From positions 689,834 through 753,833 of the forward strand of contig MU004189.1 in the NCBI GenBank assembly GCA_010093605.1: a stretch of 64,000 nucleotides of DNA. The letters run 5' to 3'. Positions 34,379 through 45,997 of the stretch are shown here, piece after piece (the stretch's first letter is position 1; each line of letters starts with the position of its first letter). This DNA is from Lophium mytilinum (lineage: Eukaryota > Ascomycota > Dothideomycetes > Mytilinidiales > Mytilinidiaceae). The notes under the pieces were generated by a model. That model worked only from the letters and a program-made list of their open reading frames with translations. It did not search any database and was not told the origin of the DNA. A program made the position numbers and the translations under genes.

Positions 34379-36263
34379 CTAGAGCGATCCGGTAGATTGG
34401 GCTGGCGAACCCTGAATAGGCGTAGCAGAAAGAAGGCCTGCCGAAGCTTCTTTTTCGAGACCAAGCTTCATGTCAAGCCAAGAGTAGAAGTTTGGCGATC
34501 GACAGAAGCTCTCGTATAGGTTGTCGCGTGCTTTGTGTCGCTGCATTGGACTTTGTCCTCTGAACTTCATAGAGCTGCCATGCTTGGAGAGACTGTAGAG
34601 AAAGTCGGCTTCAGAAAAGTTGGCATAACGGTAGTCTCCTCCTGGAGAGGTGAAGTTGGTGGACGCGCTGGTGGCGAGATACCTGTTGACAGGGGCGAGA
34701 TATTGAGCTGTTAACTCGGCATAGTGTCGGCGGATCAGTGATGAGAGCTCATGGTTTGCCGGATTGCTTCTTAACAGCGTATCAACGGTCTGAACGAAGG
34801 CGCGGTCGCTTTTGACGAATCTTTTAGATACCGTCTGAGAATCTATGCCCCCCGGCATATCAAAGCTTTGGTTGCGGTGGTGCATGGAACGATGCCTCTT
34901 TATTGGAACTGGGTCCTCGGAGGCGTGGAGATATAGTACGTGTGGCTTACTGCGATTACTGGTCTCCGAGGCACCCAATATACGTTTCAAAAGGAAAGGA
35001 TTCGTGATACCAATAATGAAAGGTCGAGGTGTACCTCCGTCGATACCGATGGATTGGAACTCGGATTGCATGATCATATATGGCTTGATCTCTCCGGCGT
35101 ATGGTATTGGTCGAATTAGATCGACAAGAGCACTTACGCCTTCACTGCAAAGCTGTGGGCTCTTGGCAAGCACGATGATGCTTTCGCAGAGGAGCAATTT
35201 CTCATACACGACATCGAGATCGGACAAACATGGCATGAATTGCATGACATTTTCCCAGGTCCCCAGTGGTTCGTAGGCATATATTGAAGGTGCCCTTCCG
35301 GTGGCTGATATGGTAGGCCTCGTCGATACGAGTCCCTGAAGAGGGAATGCCGGATGCGGAGTTCTAGCCTAACATTAGAAGGCATCTTTCGAGGCAAAGC
35401 AGGAAACTTACATTTCAAGCGTCAACATGGAGCCCATGAATGGGAGTTCATGTTTGCCCAGTGAAGGGGGCGCCCATGTGAGCATCTGATTGTGTGCAGT
35501 CTCGAGAGCGGTCGGGTCACTGATGACGCCCGACGATGTCATCTGCTTGAGAAGGTGGATGAAGAATGCTGGAAATTCATGAGTCGTCACTAAGACAAGT
35601 GTTCGTTGATTGAAGCTCCGCTTCATAGAATGGTCAAATTCCTGGCGGAAAACGCAATTCCCGTAGAAATCGGTGGCACTGCCATGTGGCGAGCAGGGCG
35701 AATCTAGGGCCACATCAGGCGAGTTATTGGGGATGGTGAAATGAAAGGTAAGATCCGCTGCAGTCTCAGTATCCTGGCGCTCGGGAAAGCTGCCACTACA
35801 GTCAGTATGCCGCCCCATGATTCAGAGCGGGATCTACATGCCTATTGAAGCAGATGGCAGAGAGATCGCTAGTAGAGAATTGCGTATTAGGTGGATATAC
35901 TATTTCGATCTCTGGGCCTGTGGCGTGTTAGAAGCTAAAGAGGAACGTGTAGAGAAGGTAGAAAGGCAAGGCTATCAACAGATTTGAAGACTGTATGCAT
36001 TTCATGAAATGGATACGGTCTTTCACTGAAAGAATAGGTTGCTCTGACGAATTGGAACAAGACTAGAGGGAATATTCTTACCAACGTCCACATTGAAGTT
36101 ACAGACGATACTTCACCCTTGTTAGCGAACAGCCTGGTGTAGATCAGGGTCTTGGCTCTCACAATGCTACAGCCCATTGCCGGAAGTTGTTTTGCGTTGG
36201 AGTTGGAGTGACTTGTCGGGATCGCCTGTGGTGTTGCAATAATTTGTTCTTGAGCTTCTCCAT
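34379..36263 (-). CDS. DENND6-like DENN-domain protein
   Basis: Five exons (36263-36163, 36110-36082, 35917-35842, 35789-35412, 35363-34379) give 522 residues. The N-terminus has the family's opening NFRQWAVAFIVCNFNVDVG, then PEIEIVYPPN and SDLSAICFNSFPERQ. The middle has SPCSPHGSATDFYGNCVF and RSFNQRTLVLVT. The C-terminal half holds DVVYEKLLLCESIIVLAKSP and GITNPFLLKRIL. DENND6 proteins act as Rab GEFs in endosomal recycling. One exon is only 29 nt. The intron between exons 3 and 4 has a GC donor (AATAG|GCATGT). No GT alternative keeps frame. The start is uncertain: the frame is closed just upstream, yet a coding-like frame continues to 36466. Confidence 0.83.
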
Positions 36264-36699
36264 AGCGATCTCAGCTCCACTTCAGGAGGGGGGTCGCGGG
36301 GCGGACTGGTGGTGAGAGTGTCACTGTGGAAGAGGGCTTCCGAGAGAGCCGACCATTCCGCTGAGTATGGTGAATAACTTGAAGGGCCTTCCGGCGTATT
36401 TGTGAGTATGGTAGCAGGTTCGGCGTCCTCAAGGCAGCGTTGAATCTCGTCGTCGTCGGCCTGCATAAAAGAGCTCGGGCCACGTCGATGACGCCGTTGT
36501 CTCGAGGGCTTGCTGAAAGACCCTGGGGACGCGGCTGTACACCACACGCCTCAGCTTCTCACAATTGGCCTCAACCTCGACCACCAATACTTCCTCGACT
36601 TTCTGTGCATGCTGTACCTCTGGCTGTGCTAACAGCCCTCACTCGCGCCGTTCCAACCTCCAACCAGCTATGTAGGGGGTCCAACAACCGCTTGCAGAT
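36264..36699. promoter_or_regulatory. Divergent promoter of the DENND6-like gene and VAC14
   Basis: 436 bp separate the two start codons. On the DENND6 side an out-of-frame ATG at 36466 opens a 99-codon frame overlapping the first DENND6 exon, either an upstream ORF or a sign that the annotated start is wrong. Confidence 0.45.
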
Positions 36700-39600
36700 A
36701 TGGACGTAAACATTCAGAAGGCACTGAACGACAAGCTCTACGATAAACGGAAAACGGGCGCCTTGGAGTAAGTCCTCTTCTTGTTGGACAAAACCACTCA
36801 TACCGCAGCATGCTTTCTTCAGTGCTCACACAGTGTCTCAATTCCTCACCAAGCTTTGCGCCGTACAGCCATACCACTTTGAAGCCTGACTAACCGCGCA
36901 TCTTGTAGACTTGAAGCACTTATTCGAGACTCCCTTGCTGCGAACGACCATGACCGGATACAAAAGATAGTCTACCAACTCTGCCACGAATATGCCTACG
37001 CCGTCCACCAACCACACGCTCGAAATGGAGGGCTTATCGGACTCGCAGCAGCCTCTATAGCTTTGGGAGTTGTACGTACAACATTAGGAGGGACTTCTAG
37101 TACACGGCTAATAAATGGTTATAGGAGGTTGCGAGGTACCTGGAGCAGATTGTGCCTCCGGTGCTTGCTTGCTTCTCGGACCAAGATGCTCGCGTCCGAT
37201 ATTATGCCTGCGAGAGTATGTACAATATTGCAAAGGTCGCAAAGGGCGAAATACTAGTCTTCTTCAACCAAGTTTTCGATGCCCTGTGCAAGGTATGCTC
37301 AGCTCATTTTGTCATTCAAAGGCCTCGAGGGCACAGCCAGCAATTTTATGAGATCTTTCAACAGTCTCAAGAGATTGTCCAGCAGTCCCAAGAGGTTTCC
37401 ACGATGCTTTCTACTTTCCCCCAGACCTTAGCTGACATTTTGTAACCAGCTTGCTGCAGACTCCGAATTGTCCGTGAAAAACGGCGCCGAATTGTTGGAT
37501 CGACTCATCAAAGACATAGTCTCCGAATCGGCTGCGTCCTACGTCTCCGTACTACATCTACCAGACGAAATCGGTGAACAGTCTGACGATGGTGCAAATA
37601 AAGAACAATCACTTGAGACTCCGACGGCATTCTCTTTACCCGACTTCATACCACTTCTCCAGGAGAGAATCAATGTTCTCAACCCATTCACGCGGACATT
37701 TCTGGTTTCTTGGATAAACTTATTGGACTCCATACCGGATCTTGAACTCGTGACCTATCTTCCATCTTTTCTCGGCGGCCTATTCAAATTTCTTAGTGAT
37801 CATAATCCAGACGTGCACACGGCGACCCAGACGGCGCTCGACAAGTTTCTATCAGAGATAAAGAAGATCGCTCGAATCAAGCGTGGAATTGCCGAGAGCC
37901 GAAAGAGTGCTGGAGATGATGCAATAAGGCACTCCGCTTCCAGCGTTCGAAGTATGCAAACTATGAGTAGCGATGGTAGCATTCCCCCGGATCGGCAACG
38001 ACATGAAGACAGCCATGACGACGAGAGCATCGATAGCCAGTCTATGACCGCGACTGACGAGAAGCTAGGCAGCGCAGAAGATGACTGGATACCTGGCCAA
38101 GACGTTCAAGTTGACCATACCAAGATCATGGAGATACTAGTAACATTCCTTAGCGAGTCGTCGGGTATGAGCCATCTCCTCTTTGAGAAATCATAAGCTG
38201 ACCTTAGACTAGAAGAGGAGATCCAGCTCACTACACTTCGGTGGATTGATAGCTTTTTCGAAATCTGCCCAGAGGATATGATGCCGTTTGTGCCTCGCCT
38301 GCTGTCACATGTCCTTCCGACGATGTCACACGACAATGAGAAAGTTCGACAGGCTGCTAATCGGGTCAACACTTCGCTCACGGATTACATCTTGTCGCTA
38401 TCGGACGCGAGTCCAAAAGCTGAGGCTCCATCATCTGCTACACTTCAGCTCCCGTCTGCACCCGCAAATGCCGCAAAAGAAATGACAGGAGAGAACAGGC
38501 GCGATTCAAACATGTCAAGCAAGTTACCAAGAGCCAGTAGCCGGGATCCTACGGCAGAAGCTCGATCAGTTGACGCTCGCTTGAGTATTGACACTCGAAC
38601 GCCGACACCTGCAGAAGAACGAAGTGCACCACCCCGCCAAGGAGCAGACTTGGATTACCAGGCTGCAGTGAATGCTTTGACTCTGCAATTTTTGAATGAG
38701 CATGAAGCTACACGAGTAGCTGCAATAGCCTGGCTCATCATGTTGCACAGGAAAGCTGGAGGAAGGGTAAGTTAGACCTTACCTCTTTAAGATACATGCT
38801 GATCATGATACTGCAGATTCTTTCCATCGATGATGGAACCTTCCCAGCACTTCTGAAAACATTATCAGATCCTTCTGAAGCGGTTGTCACCCGTGATTTG
38901 CTTCTACTGTCACAAATTTCCAAGAACAGTGAAGACTCGTACTTCACTTCATTTATGGTGAATCTACTTCAGCTCTTTTGTACTGATCGTCGGCTTCTCG
39001 AAACTCGTGGCAATCTTATCATCAGGCAACTGTGCGTCACTTTGAGTGCAGAGAGAATTTACCGAACGATGGCCGACTGTCTCGAGAAAGATGAAGTACG
39101 TATCATTCTCCAAAGATAAGATATGAGCGCAAGCTAATCCTTACCAGGACGTTGAGTTTGCAAGCATCATGGTGCAGAATCTCAACAACAACCTGATCAC
39201 TGCGCCGCAGCTTGCAGACCTCCGGAAACGTTTACGGAACCTAGAGACTCGAGATGGTCAAACCTTCTTCGTGACCCTTTTCAAGTCTTGGTGCCACAAC
39301 GCTGTAGCCACCTTCTCACTCTGTCTTCTAGCACAAGCATACGAGCAGGCATATCACCTGCTCCAAATATTGTAAGTAAATATTCGCATGATATCCTGAT
39401 GGCTACTAATGCTCTTAGCGCGGAGCTGGAAATGACCGTCACTATGCTCATACAAATCGACAAACTCGTGCAGCTCCTCGAGTCCCCAGTCTTTACCTGT
39501 AAGAACTTTTCCTAGGAAACCCTACAAAATCCGCTAATATTACCAAGACTTACGCCTTCAACTCCTGGAACCTGACAAGTTCCCACATCTATACAAATGC

Positions 39601-40131
39601 CTTTATGGCTTATTAATGCTCCTCCCCCAATCCTCCGCCTTCGCTGCCCTCAAAAATCGCCTTAATAGTGTTAGCGCTATAGGCTACCTGCACATTGCCC
39701 CACGCCCGTATGTCCCCTCTCCCATTGCGTCATTCTACCATTCTCGGCAGAAAAGCTCAGAGACCGTACCTCACAGTACTCAGCCGGCGTCCAGCACGTC
39801 GAGCTTCGAGCGACCCAATCGGCTTAAGGCAAGAGAAGAAGGTGGCATAAGGTGGGTTGAGCTGCTGGAGAAGTTTAAGAGCGTCCAGGAGAAAGCAAGA
39901 AGGTCACAACGCCTGGCGACCATGGGCGAAGATGCTATCATGACGCCGGTTGTGGAGAAAGAGAAGCCGCAGCCTCCGGAAGTGCCGCCAAAACCCTTCA
40001 TACAAAGTTCGGCTGCAGGTTCCGCTCGTCCTACTGCTACACCCCCACTCGGACACCAAAAAGCTAAGTCGAGTTTGAGTAATCTAGGACGCTTTACTGG
40101 AGGCGTTACTGGAAGGAAGTCCAAGAAATGA
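36700..40131 (+). CDS. VAC14: Vac14, scaffold of the Fab1/PIKfyve lipid kinase complex
   Basis: Nine exons (36700-36767, 36909-37071, 37125-37292, 37450-38164, 38213-38766, 38817-39095, 39148-39371, 39419-39498, 39548-40131) give 944 residues. The start NDKLYDKRKTGALELEALIR, the HEAT segment YLEQIVPPVLACFSDQDARV and KNGAELLDRLIKDIV are the Fab1-binding part. HEAT repeats continue (EIQLTTLRWIDSFFEIC). The end VQLLESPVFTYLRLQLLEPD and SSAFAALKNRLNSVS is the Fig4-binding part. Vac14 controls PI(3,5)P2 at the vacuole membrane. Introns 1 and 3 are long (141 and 157 nt); intron 3 contains a 21-nt repeat. A basic, Pro-rich tail of about 100 residues follows the conserved core. Confidence 0.93.
37338..37400 (+). 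repeat. Three 21-nt units inside VAC14 intron 3
   Basis: Three consecutive units starting CAGCAA, CAACAG and CAGCAG, each 21 nt, would encode QQFYEIF, QQSQEIV and QQSQEVS in the frame of the preceding exon. The intron is 157 nt and removed in the model, because exons 3 and 4 join into the conserved Vac14 sequence. If retained, translation would stop 51 codons after exon 3. Confidence 0.7.
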
Positions 40132-40952
40132 GGGTAATAGTCAGCTCTGGCCTTCTTCATTGGGTGTTCACAGTGTACAAAAACTCTTTGCCTTCGTTGT
40201 AGCGTTCTTTGATTAGCACTTGGTATATATTTGATGTGCTTCTGGGGTTTGGGGAGAGCGCTTCTTCTGAGATAGCGTAGACTATTGATTTTTATAGCTA
40301 CACGAACTTCGGTGGGCTTGTTCAGAGCCTCTTTCAAGAGTAAAGATAAATGGTGGGTTTCCCTCGACATAGCTTCATTTGTATCCTCCAGGACTTAATG
40401 GCCTAGTCACGACACAGTTCCTCCATCAATCGAATACCGACACAGGGCCACATAGCATTTGATAATTCTACGAAGCATTGAGCTATATCTCAAGAGAAGC
40501 AGCTAACGGGTAGAAATCGCAATTCACATGCCTTCTAACGCCAGTTTAACATTACTCATTATACCACCCCAAAGTGCACACGCCAGCCCTGCTACTCACG
40601 TGGTCCCGCACCGCTGTGGCTGAGGTCTGCCATCACGGGCGTCTTCCGACGGACCCACCACATCCATGGGCTACGCGCTACCCCAGGATTTGCATGTTTC
40701 GTTTCACCAGACGACGTTCAACATTACAGACTCCTAGCCCCCATGGTAGCCTCTCTATGAATAGCTATAATTCTACCCCGAAAGGCTGCACGATGAAACA
40801 ATCCTTCTATCCACTGCCGCCGAGGCGTCAAGCATCTTCCTTTGTTCGGCCTAGTTTCTTCTCTGGTAGCTTGGAGAGCCTCGAAAGACACACTCTGGTT
40901 TCTGTTATCATTACGCCTCCAAGTTCTCGAACCTCGAGCTCACGATCTGAAG
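40132..40952. other. Intergenic stretch, no gene seen
   Basis: About 0.8 kb of 3' flank of VAC14 and 5' flank of the protease relic. Frames here are shadows. Confidence 0.5.
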
Positions 40953-42253
40953 ATGATGTTCAACGAGGCATGTCTCGTCCTATTCTTCGCCCTTCTTCCT
41001 GTGTGCAGCGGCGCTACGGCGCCGATACCGATCAAGCGCACAACCATACGGTTCAAGTTCGATGACTGGCAAATGTATACCAAACATGTCGGCGCCTTCC
41101 AGGAACCCGAGGTCGGTGTGCCACGATCCCCAGAGGAGTCGGCCTCGCGGCAGGCGAGGCACCAGCATCCACTCGGTCGCCATGATCAATCCACCTTATA
41201 CTACACTCTTTACACCGCCTCGATAGCCATCGGTACCCCGCCACAGCCCTTTACGGCATCTATCGATATAAGCTGGTCAGACATGTTCGTCCCGTCTGCC
41301 GAGTGTCTGCAAGACCCTGCCACTGTGCCACGCTGCTGGTGACACAACAAGTACAACTCATCGCACTCCAGCACTTACCACCCAAACAGGACTGTCACCA
41401 ATGTCATGTATGAAGGCCTCTCGACATCAGGCCATCTGTCGCGAGATGTTTGAGATTGGGGGGGTCTGGATATCCTCGACCAGCAACTCGAGGAAGCGAC
41501 CTTCTGGCGGACCATGTGCCTGAATGCGGCGCCCCTGCATAGCGCACTGGGCCTTGCACGCCTCCAAATTCGCACCCCAGCCTCTACCGCCGGTACGAAG
41601 AGCGCCCTGCGGAGTATGCTAGATCAGAAGTTGCTCAGCCGCCCCGTGTTCTCTCTCAGGCTTCCCGGTCGCGATGATGAAAGCGGCGACTTGGCGTTGG
41701 GGTATATTCCATCAGGAGTTCTGGCACAGAGTGCGGTCATCCTCCCTCTGATCGAGGCGACACCCCCAAAGGAACTCAGCCAACTAGCGTACTACATTTC
41801 GAGTGGATACACCGTCGAGCTGGAATCGATAACCATTCAGTCTTCTCCCGGGAGCAATCCCAGTGACAGGGAACCGTCCACATACAAAGCCGTCTTCACC
41901 AACTCTTACGATTACATCTCGCTCCCAGGCACACTGCTCACCGAGATTCAAACTAACATCACCCGAACCTAGGAATGGACGATCTGCTTGCGGACCTGGA
42001 CTGTTCAATGCGGGACGAACTGCCAAATATTGTGTTCTCGTTTGGCAAGGACGCAGTGATCGTATTGACCCCATAGGACTACTTGACAGAGGTCCGAGAT
42101 ATTGATAAGGGGATGCGATGTGTGCTTCCGTTTGCCTACTTACAGCAATCCGACGACGAAGAGGTGGTGCTGGGTTCCGCGTTCATGCAAGGGGTGTATA
42201 GCGCGTTTGATTTGGAGAATGGTGAAGTGTCGTTGGCAGCGTTGGGGGAATAG
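40953..42253 (+). pseudogene. Pepsin-like aspartic protease, degenerate
   Basis: A secreted aspartic-protease-like reading frame. It starts with a signal peptide (MMFNEACLVLFFALLPVCSG), then a propeptide-like part, YTASIAIGTPPQPFTASID and HNKYNSSHSSTYHPN, LALGYIPSG, and an end near AFMQGVYSAFDLENGE. The coding frame is broken at five places: TGA at 41340; TGA at 41451 within a short compensated frame change; a one-base shift at about 41969, where frame 0 meets TAG; TAG at 42074 in the new frame. The two catalytic Asp motifs are also altered: DISWSD in place of DTGSSD, and TNS where the second DTG should be. Splicing out the first stop (41334-41387) is conceivable but would remove conserved sequence. 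Confidence 0.78.
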
Positions 42254-43214
42254 ATCCCGAGGCGCTGGAATACACGCCTCGATCTGCTCAGGAACTCCTG
42301 GTATGTTCTAGGTGCATATTTGAGCGACTCTGGTTCGAGCGCATCAGGCTCTATAGATTCGGAGCAGTATTGTTTGCACGCCCCAGTCTCGACCCTTCCG
42401 GTCGAAAACAGGGCCCAGAAGTGGGTTTCACAAGGTGCTCAATCTCGGCTCAAGATGCCCTCACCTAACACAGCCACGAGCAGCTCATGTTTCTTAAAGG
42501 GAAAGGAAATTGCTTGGATATACATTGGGATATCGTATAACCTCAGGCAGACTCCTATATAGCCACGTCATCAGAAGCCTAACCCGAATCTACCATGGAA
42601 CCACCCACCGCCAAGACTCATCTGCACTCATGCCTATATAAACCCGACCTCCCCCCGTCCCTCTTCTCTTCCTCGCCTTCGGGCATCCCCTCCTTCCAGT
42701 TTCCTAAAATCAAGGTCTCATTGCATGTATCGCCATATACTTTGTATATGCAGAGCACAAACCCGGCTCTTGTAGACTATGCTATCTAGACCCTTCCCCC
42801 GCCATGTATTACCCACTTTTGTCACTCCTTGGGGGCAGCGGTTCAAACCCGACAGATACTTAGTAGGAGTCGATGCGCAGATGGATAAGATTCTTGTGGA
42901 TTTGGTTTGGCTATATAGGAGGTTTTTGACCCCGAGAAAGGGTTTTCCTCGCAATCATATACTGTTCTGATCTAATTATGACATCTCTGTGATATTTGTG
43001 ATGTTTTTGAGCTTGTGTGGTGAGGACAGGTGGTCTGAGTGTGACTTCGTACGGCAATCCCTCCATCCTCCAGCTCTAACAAAACTGAACACGGCTGCTA
43101 GGCTGTAATCTTACAACACTTTTGCTTCACCTCAATTAGTGAGCAATCCTTGACCACATCGTACTAGAAACGGCGGACCTTCCTGCCTTTCAACCTGCCA
43201 TTAAGTCAAACGCC
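42254..43214. other. Intergenic stretch, no gene seen
   Basis: A good TATATAAA lies at 42635-42642, followed by a C/T-rich tract, which is promoter-like, but no recognisable gene starts just after it. Small frames (42320, 42595, 42779) show no family resemblance. Confidence 0.45.
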
Positions 43215-43900
43215 ATGATTGATAGCAACTACTCAGACGACGAAGTCTTCCTCCACCTTTCGCACCGCCCACGCTATATTCTCGACAGTGTGATCTCAGT
43301 CGACGAGTCGAAAAACCTAGCATTCACGCTCATTCGACGTGAGTGCCAATCGTCTCTAGGACAGCTCGACAACATAGCTCTCGAAACCCTACACGACTGC
43401 CTCGGATACTTGGATCTCCAGTCCCTATGGCGCCTCTCCCGTGTCTCCCTCCGCGGCAAAGCCGTCGTTGAGTCCTTGAGTGAATATGGAAATCTTGTCA
43501 CATCCGTCGGCCATACCTTCAAGATCCTGAAACGAGCGAAAATTCTTGCCATCCACTCTATTACCACACTTCACGCCGCCCTGAGTTCGGCGCGATGCAT
43601 ATCATGTGGCGCATTTGGAGCATTCCTACTTCTAGTCTCTGCTGAGCGGTGCTGCTCTATATGTCTAGTAGTCAACCAGCCTCTCTGGATGATCTCGTTG
43701 CCATTAGCTGGAGAATGCTTCGGCCTCCTAAAGCAGCGCTTGACCGCGCTACATCGATAAGGCTCACAAGTGTCAAAGCCGCAAAAGAGCTGGCTCTCAA
43801 GGAGCATGGGCCAATCGACACATTGGCGACGAAGTCTCTCACGGATTTACGCCAGACTCCAGTTCTCGATCGGATCGATGTGTTGACATGGTTCCGATAA
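43215..43900 (+). pseudogene. F-box-domain gene with frameshifted 3' part
   Basis: The first frame (43215-43760) gives 181 residues with an F-box at about 49-90: LGQLDNIALETLHDCLGYLD, then LQSLWRLSRVSLRGKAVVESL. A Cys pair follows (RCISCGAFGAFLLLVSAERC), a pattern common in fungal F-box proteins. The family's next segment, RLTSVKAAKELALKEHG, is present but in another frame (up to 43900), with the connecting stretch around 43720-43755 shortened. No splice signals bridge the two. F-box proteins are SCF ubiquitin-ligase adaptors. A truncated 181-residue product could still be made. Confidence 0.6.
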
Positions 43901-44607
43901 GCTGACCCGCATCCTCTCTTGCAAGCCCCTCTTACTATAAATGATGCTGAAACAGTATCGGTTTGGAACTTCGAGGTAGAAAGCGTTACCATTATCTAAA
44001 CTGTGACCTACTCAAGAGGTAAAGTCATATGGAGTACGAACTCTCCAGGAGCATATAGAGGCGGGAGTCAGAGGGAGGAGAAGACACTTAAGGTAAAGTA
44101 TGCGCCGGGGAGTCAGTATTATAAAGCTGAGAGCGAAGGATAGGATCGAAGGCATTCACACGAAGGACTTGGAATCGATTTTACTTGTACAACAACGCAT
44201 TCACGTATGATAGGAGCGGAAGAAGGAACACGTAAACAAGCCTCTTCGTATTGTTGCTTTAAAAACACGTAGCTTGTCTGGTGTATCCCTGTTTTGGCTG
44301 AAGCACTTCATCGCACATTCAGAGGCCGACTGGCCGGTCGGTCGGGCGTCGGTATAGGAAGAAGACGATGACTTGAGCGGAATTCCACTGAGGGGGTGTG
44401 GGGATGATTAGTTTTGACAGCCACCGGGGGAAGACGGCGCGCGGTGCCTGAGGACGCTTGGACCCGAGGTCGTCTAGATGTTATCTTGGTACCTAGCGCG
44501 CGTCATGATGTTCAGATTATTCCCAACAACCATTGTGTCTTCCAGAAAGCTCCGTTGAGCTGCACAACGCCCAAAAATTCCCCAGCGCGGGCCTCCCAGC
44601 TTTGAGA
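43901..44607. other. Intergenic region before COQ1
   Basis: No gene seen. The frame opening at 44533 reads into COQ1 but its start lacks support; the next in-frame ATG (44608) was chosen. Confidence 0.5.
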
Positions 44608-45997
44608 ATGACGAGCCGGTGTCCTAGGCTCGTGAAGAGCAGCTTGAAACCCCCACCATCACTCCGCTCGCCATGTTTGCAAGCCATCCTCTCTCCCGCC
44701 GTCCACGTCCACTCCCTCTACCATCCTAGCCGGCGAAGAAACCAATCAAGCTGGGCTACTGCTGTCTCAGCTGCTCAGCATGTCTTCAGTGCTACTCCCG
44801 ACCCCAAGTCGCCAATCGGAGCCGATCCATTTCAAACCGTCGCGAAAGAGATGAAGTTTCTCACCAAGAACATAAAACAGCTGTTAGGATCCGGCCATCC
44901 CTCACTAGATACAGTAGCAAAGTACTACACGCAATCAGAGGGGAAATATGTACGGCCAATGTTGGTGTTGTTAATGTCAAGAGCTACTGCTCTCGCCCCC
45001 AAGAGTAGTCGATCGCTCATACCCGAATCCGTGGACAAGTCCTTTGCGTCCCCGGAAATCCTCATGGACGAGAACCCCTCTGCGCCCGCCTACTCACCAC
45101 TCACGTCGCTATCAAACGAACCTGCCTATGCCTCTGAGGACTCGGAGATCCTTCCGTCTCAACGGCGCTTGGCCGAGATCACCGAACTTATTCACACCGC
45201 CTCGCTCATCCACGACGATGTCATCGACCACTCGGAAAGCCGGCGCTCCGCGCCCTCAGCGAATATCGCGTTTGGCAATAAAATGGCAGTTTTGGCCGGC
45301 GATTTCATGCTAGGACGCGCGTCTGTCGCTCTAGCCAGGCTACGGGACCCAGAGGTGACGGAGCTATTGGCGACGGTCATTGCGAACCTTGTGGAGGGAG
45401 AGTTCATGCAGTTGAAAAATACCGCACAGGACGAGAAACACCCAATTTGGACCGAGGATACGGTCACATACTATCTCCAGAAAACCTACCTTAAATCCGC
45501 GAGTCTAATAAGCAAGTCGTGTCGAGCCGCCGCTTTACTTGGCCAGAGTACTCCGGAGGTTGTAGAAGCCGCATACTCGTATGGAAAGAATCTTGGGTTA
45601 GCGTTTCAGCTGGTCGACGACATGTTGGACTATACGATCAGTGGAGCAGAGCTTGGAAAGCCTGCTGGGGCTGACTTGGAACTTGGTCTTGCCACAGCGC
45701 CCCTGTTGTTTGCTTGGAAGGATAATAAGGCTCTTGGAGCGCTCGTTGGGAGGAAATTCTGCCGGGAGGGAGACGTCCAAAAAGTAAGAATAGCTACTTC
45801 ATTACAGTCACAGCTACTGATCATAACATGACCAGGCTCGAGAACTTGTGGCCCAAAGTAGCGGATTAGAACAGACCCGAGCGCTTGCTCAAGAATACGT
45901 TGACAAAGCGATCCAAGCCATCAGCGCGTTTCCCGAAAGCGACGCCAAACAGGGACTCATCGAGATGTGTGAAAAGGTTCTGAAGAGGCGGAATTAG
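44608..45997 (+). CDS. COQ1: Trans-polyprenyl diphosphate synthase, mitochondrial
   Basis: Exons 44608-45783 and 45836-45997 give 445 residues. The N-terminus is rich in Arg, Ser and Leu without acids, as in mitochondrial targeting sequences. The substrate motifs are complete: GKYVRPMLVLL, the first Asp-rich motif LIHDDVIDHS, GDFMLGRASVALA, and the second LVDDMLDYTIS. The C-terminus carries ARELVAQSSGLEQTRALA and the usual AIQAISAFPESDAKQGL. The enzyme builds the long isoprenoid side chain of ubiquinone. An insertion of about 45 residues before the first Asp-rich motif (PAYSPLTSLSNEPAYASE) is typical of fungal Coq1. It is a primary-metabolism gene, 21 kb from the candidate cluster, and not evidence for it. 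Confidence 0.93.

Noticed and set aside
44608-45997. COQ1 as the prenyl-diphosphate supplier of the candidate cluster
   Set aside because: It has a mitochondrial leader and Coq1-type insertion, and lies 21 kb away beyond unrelated housekeeping genes.
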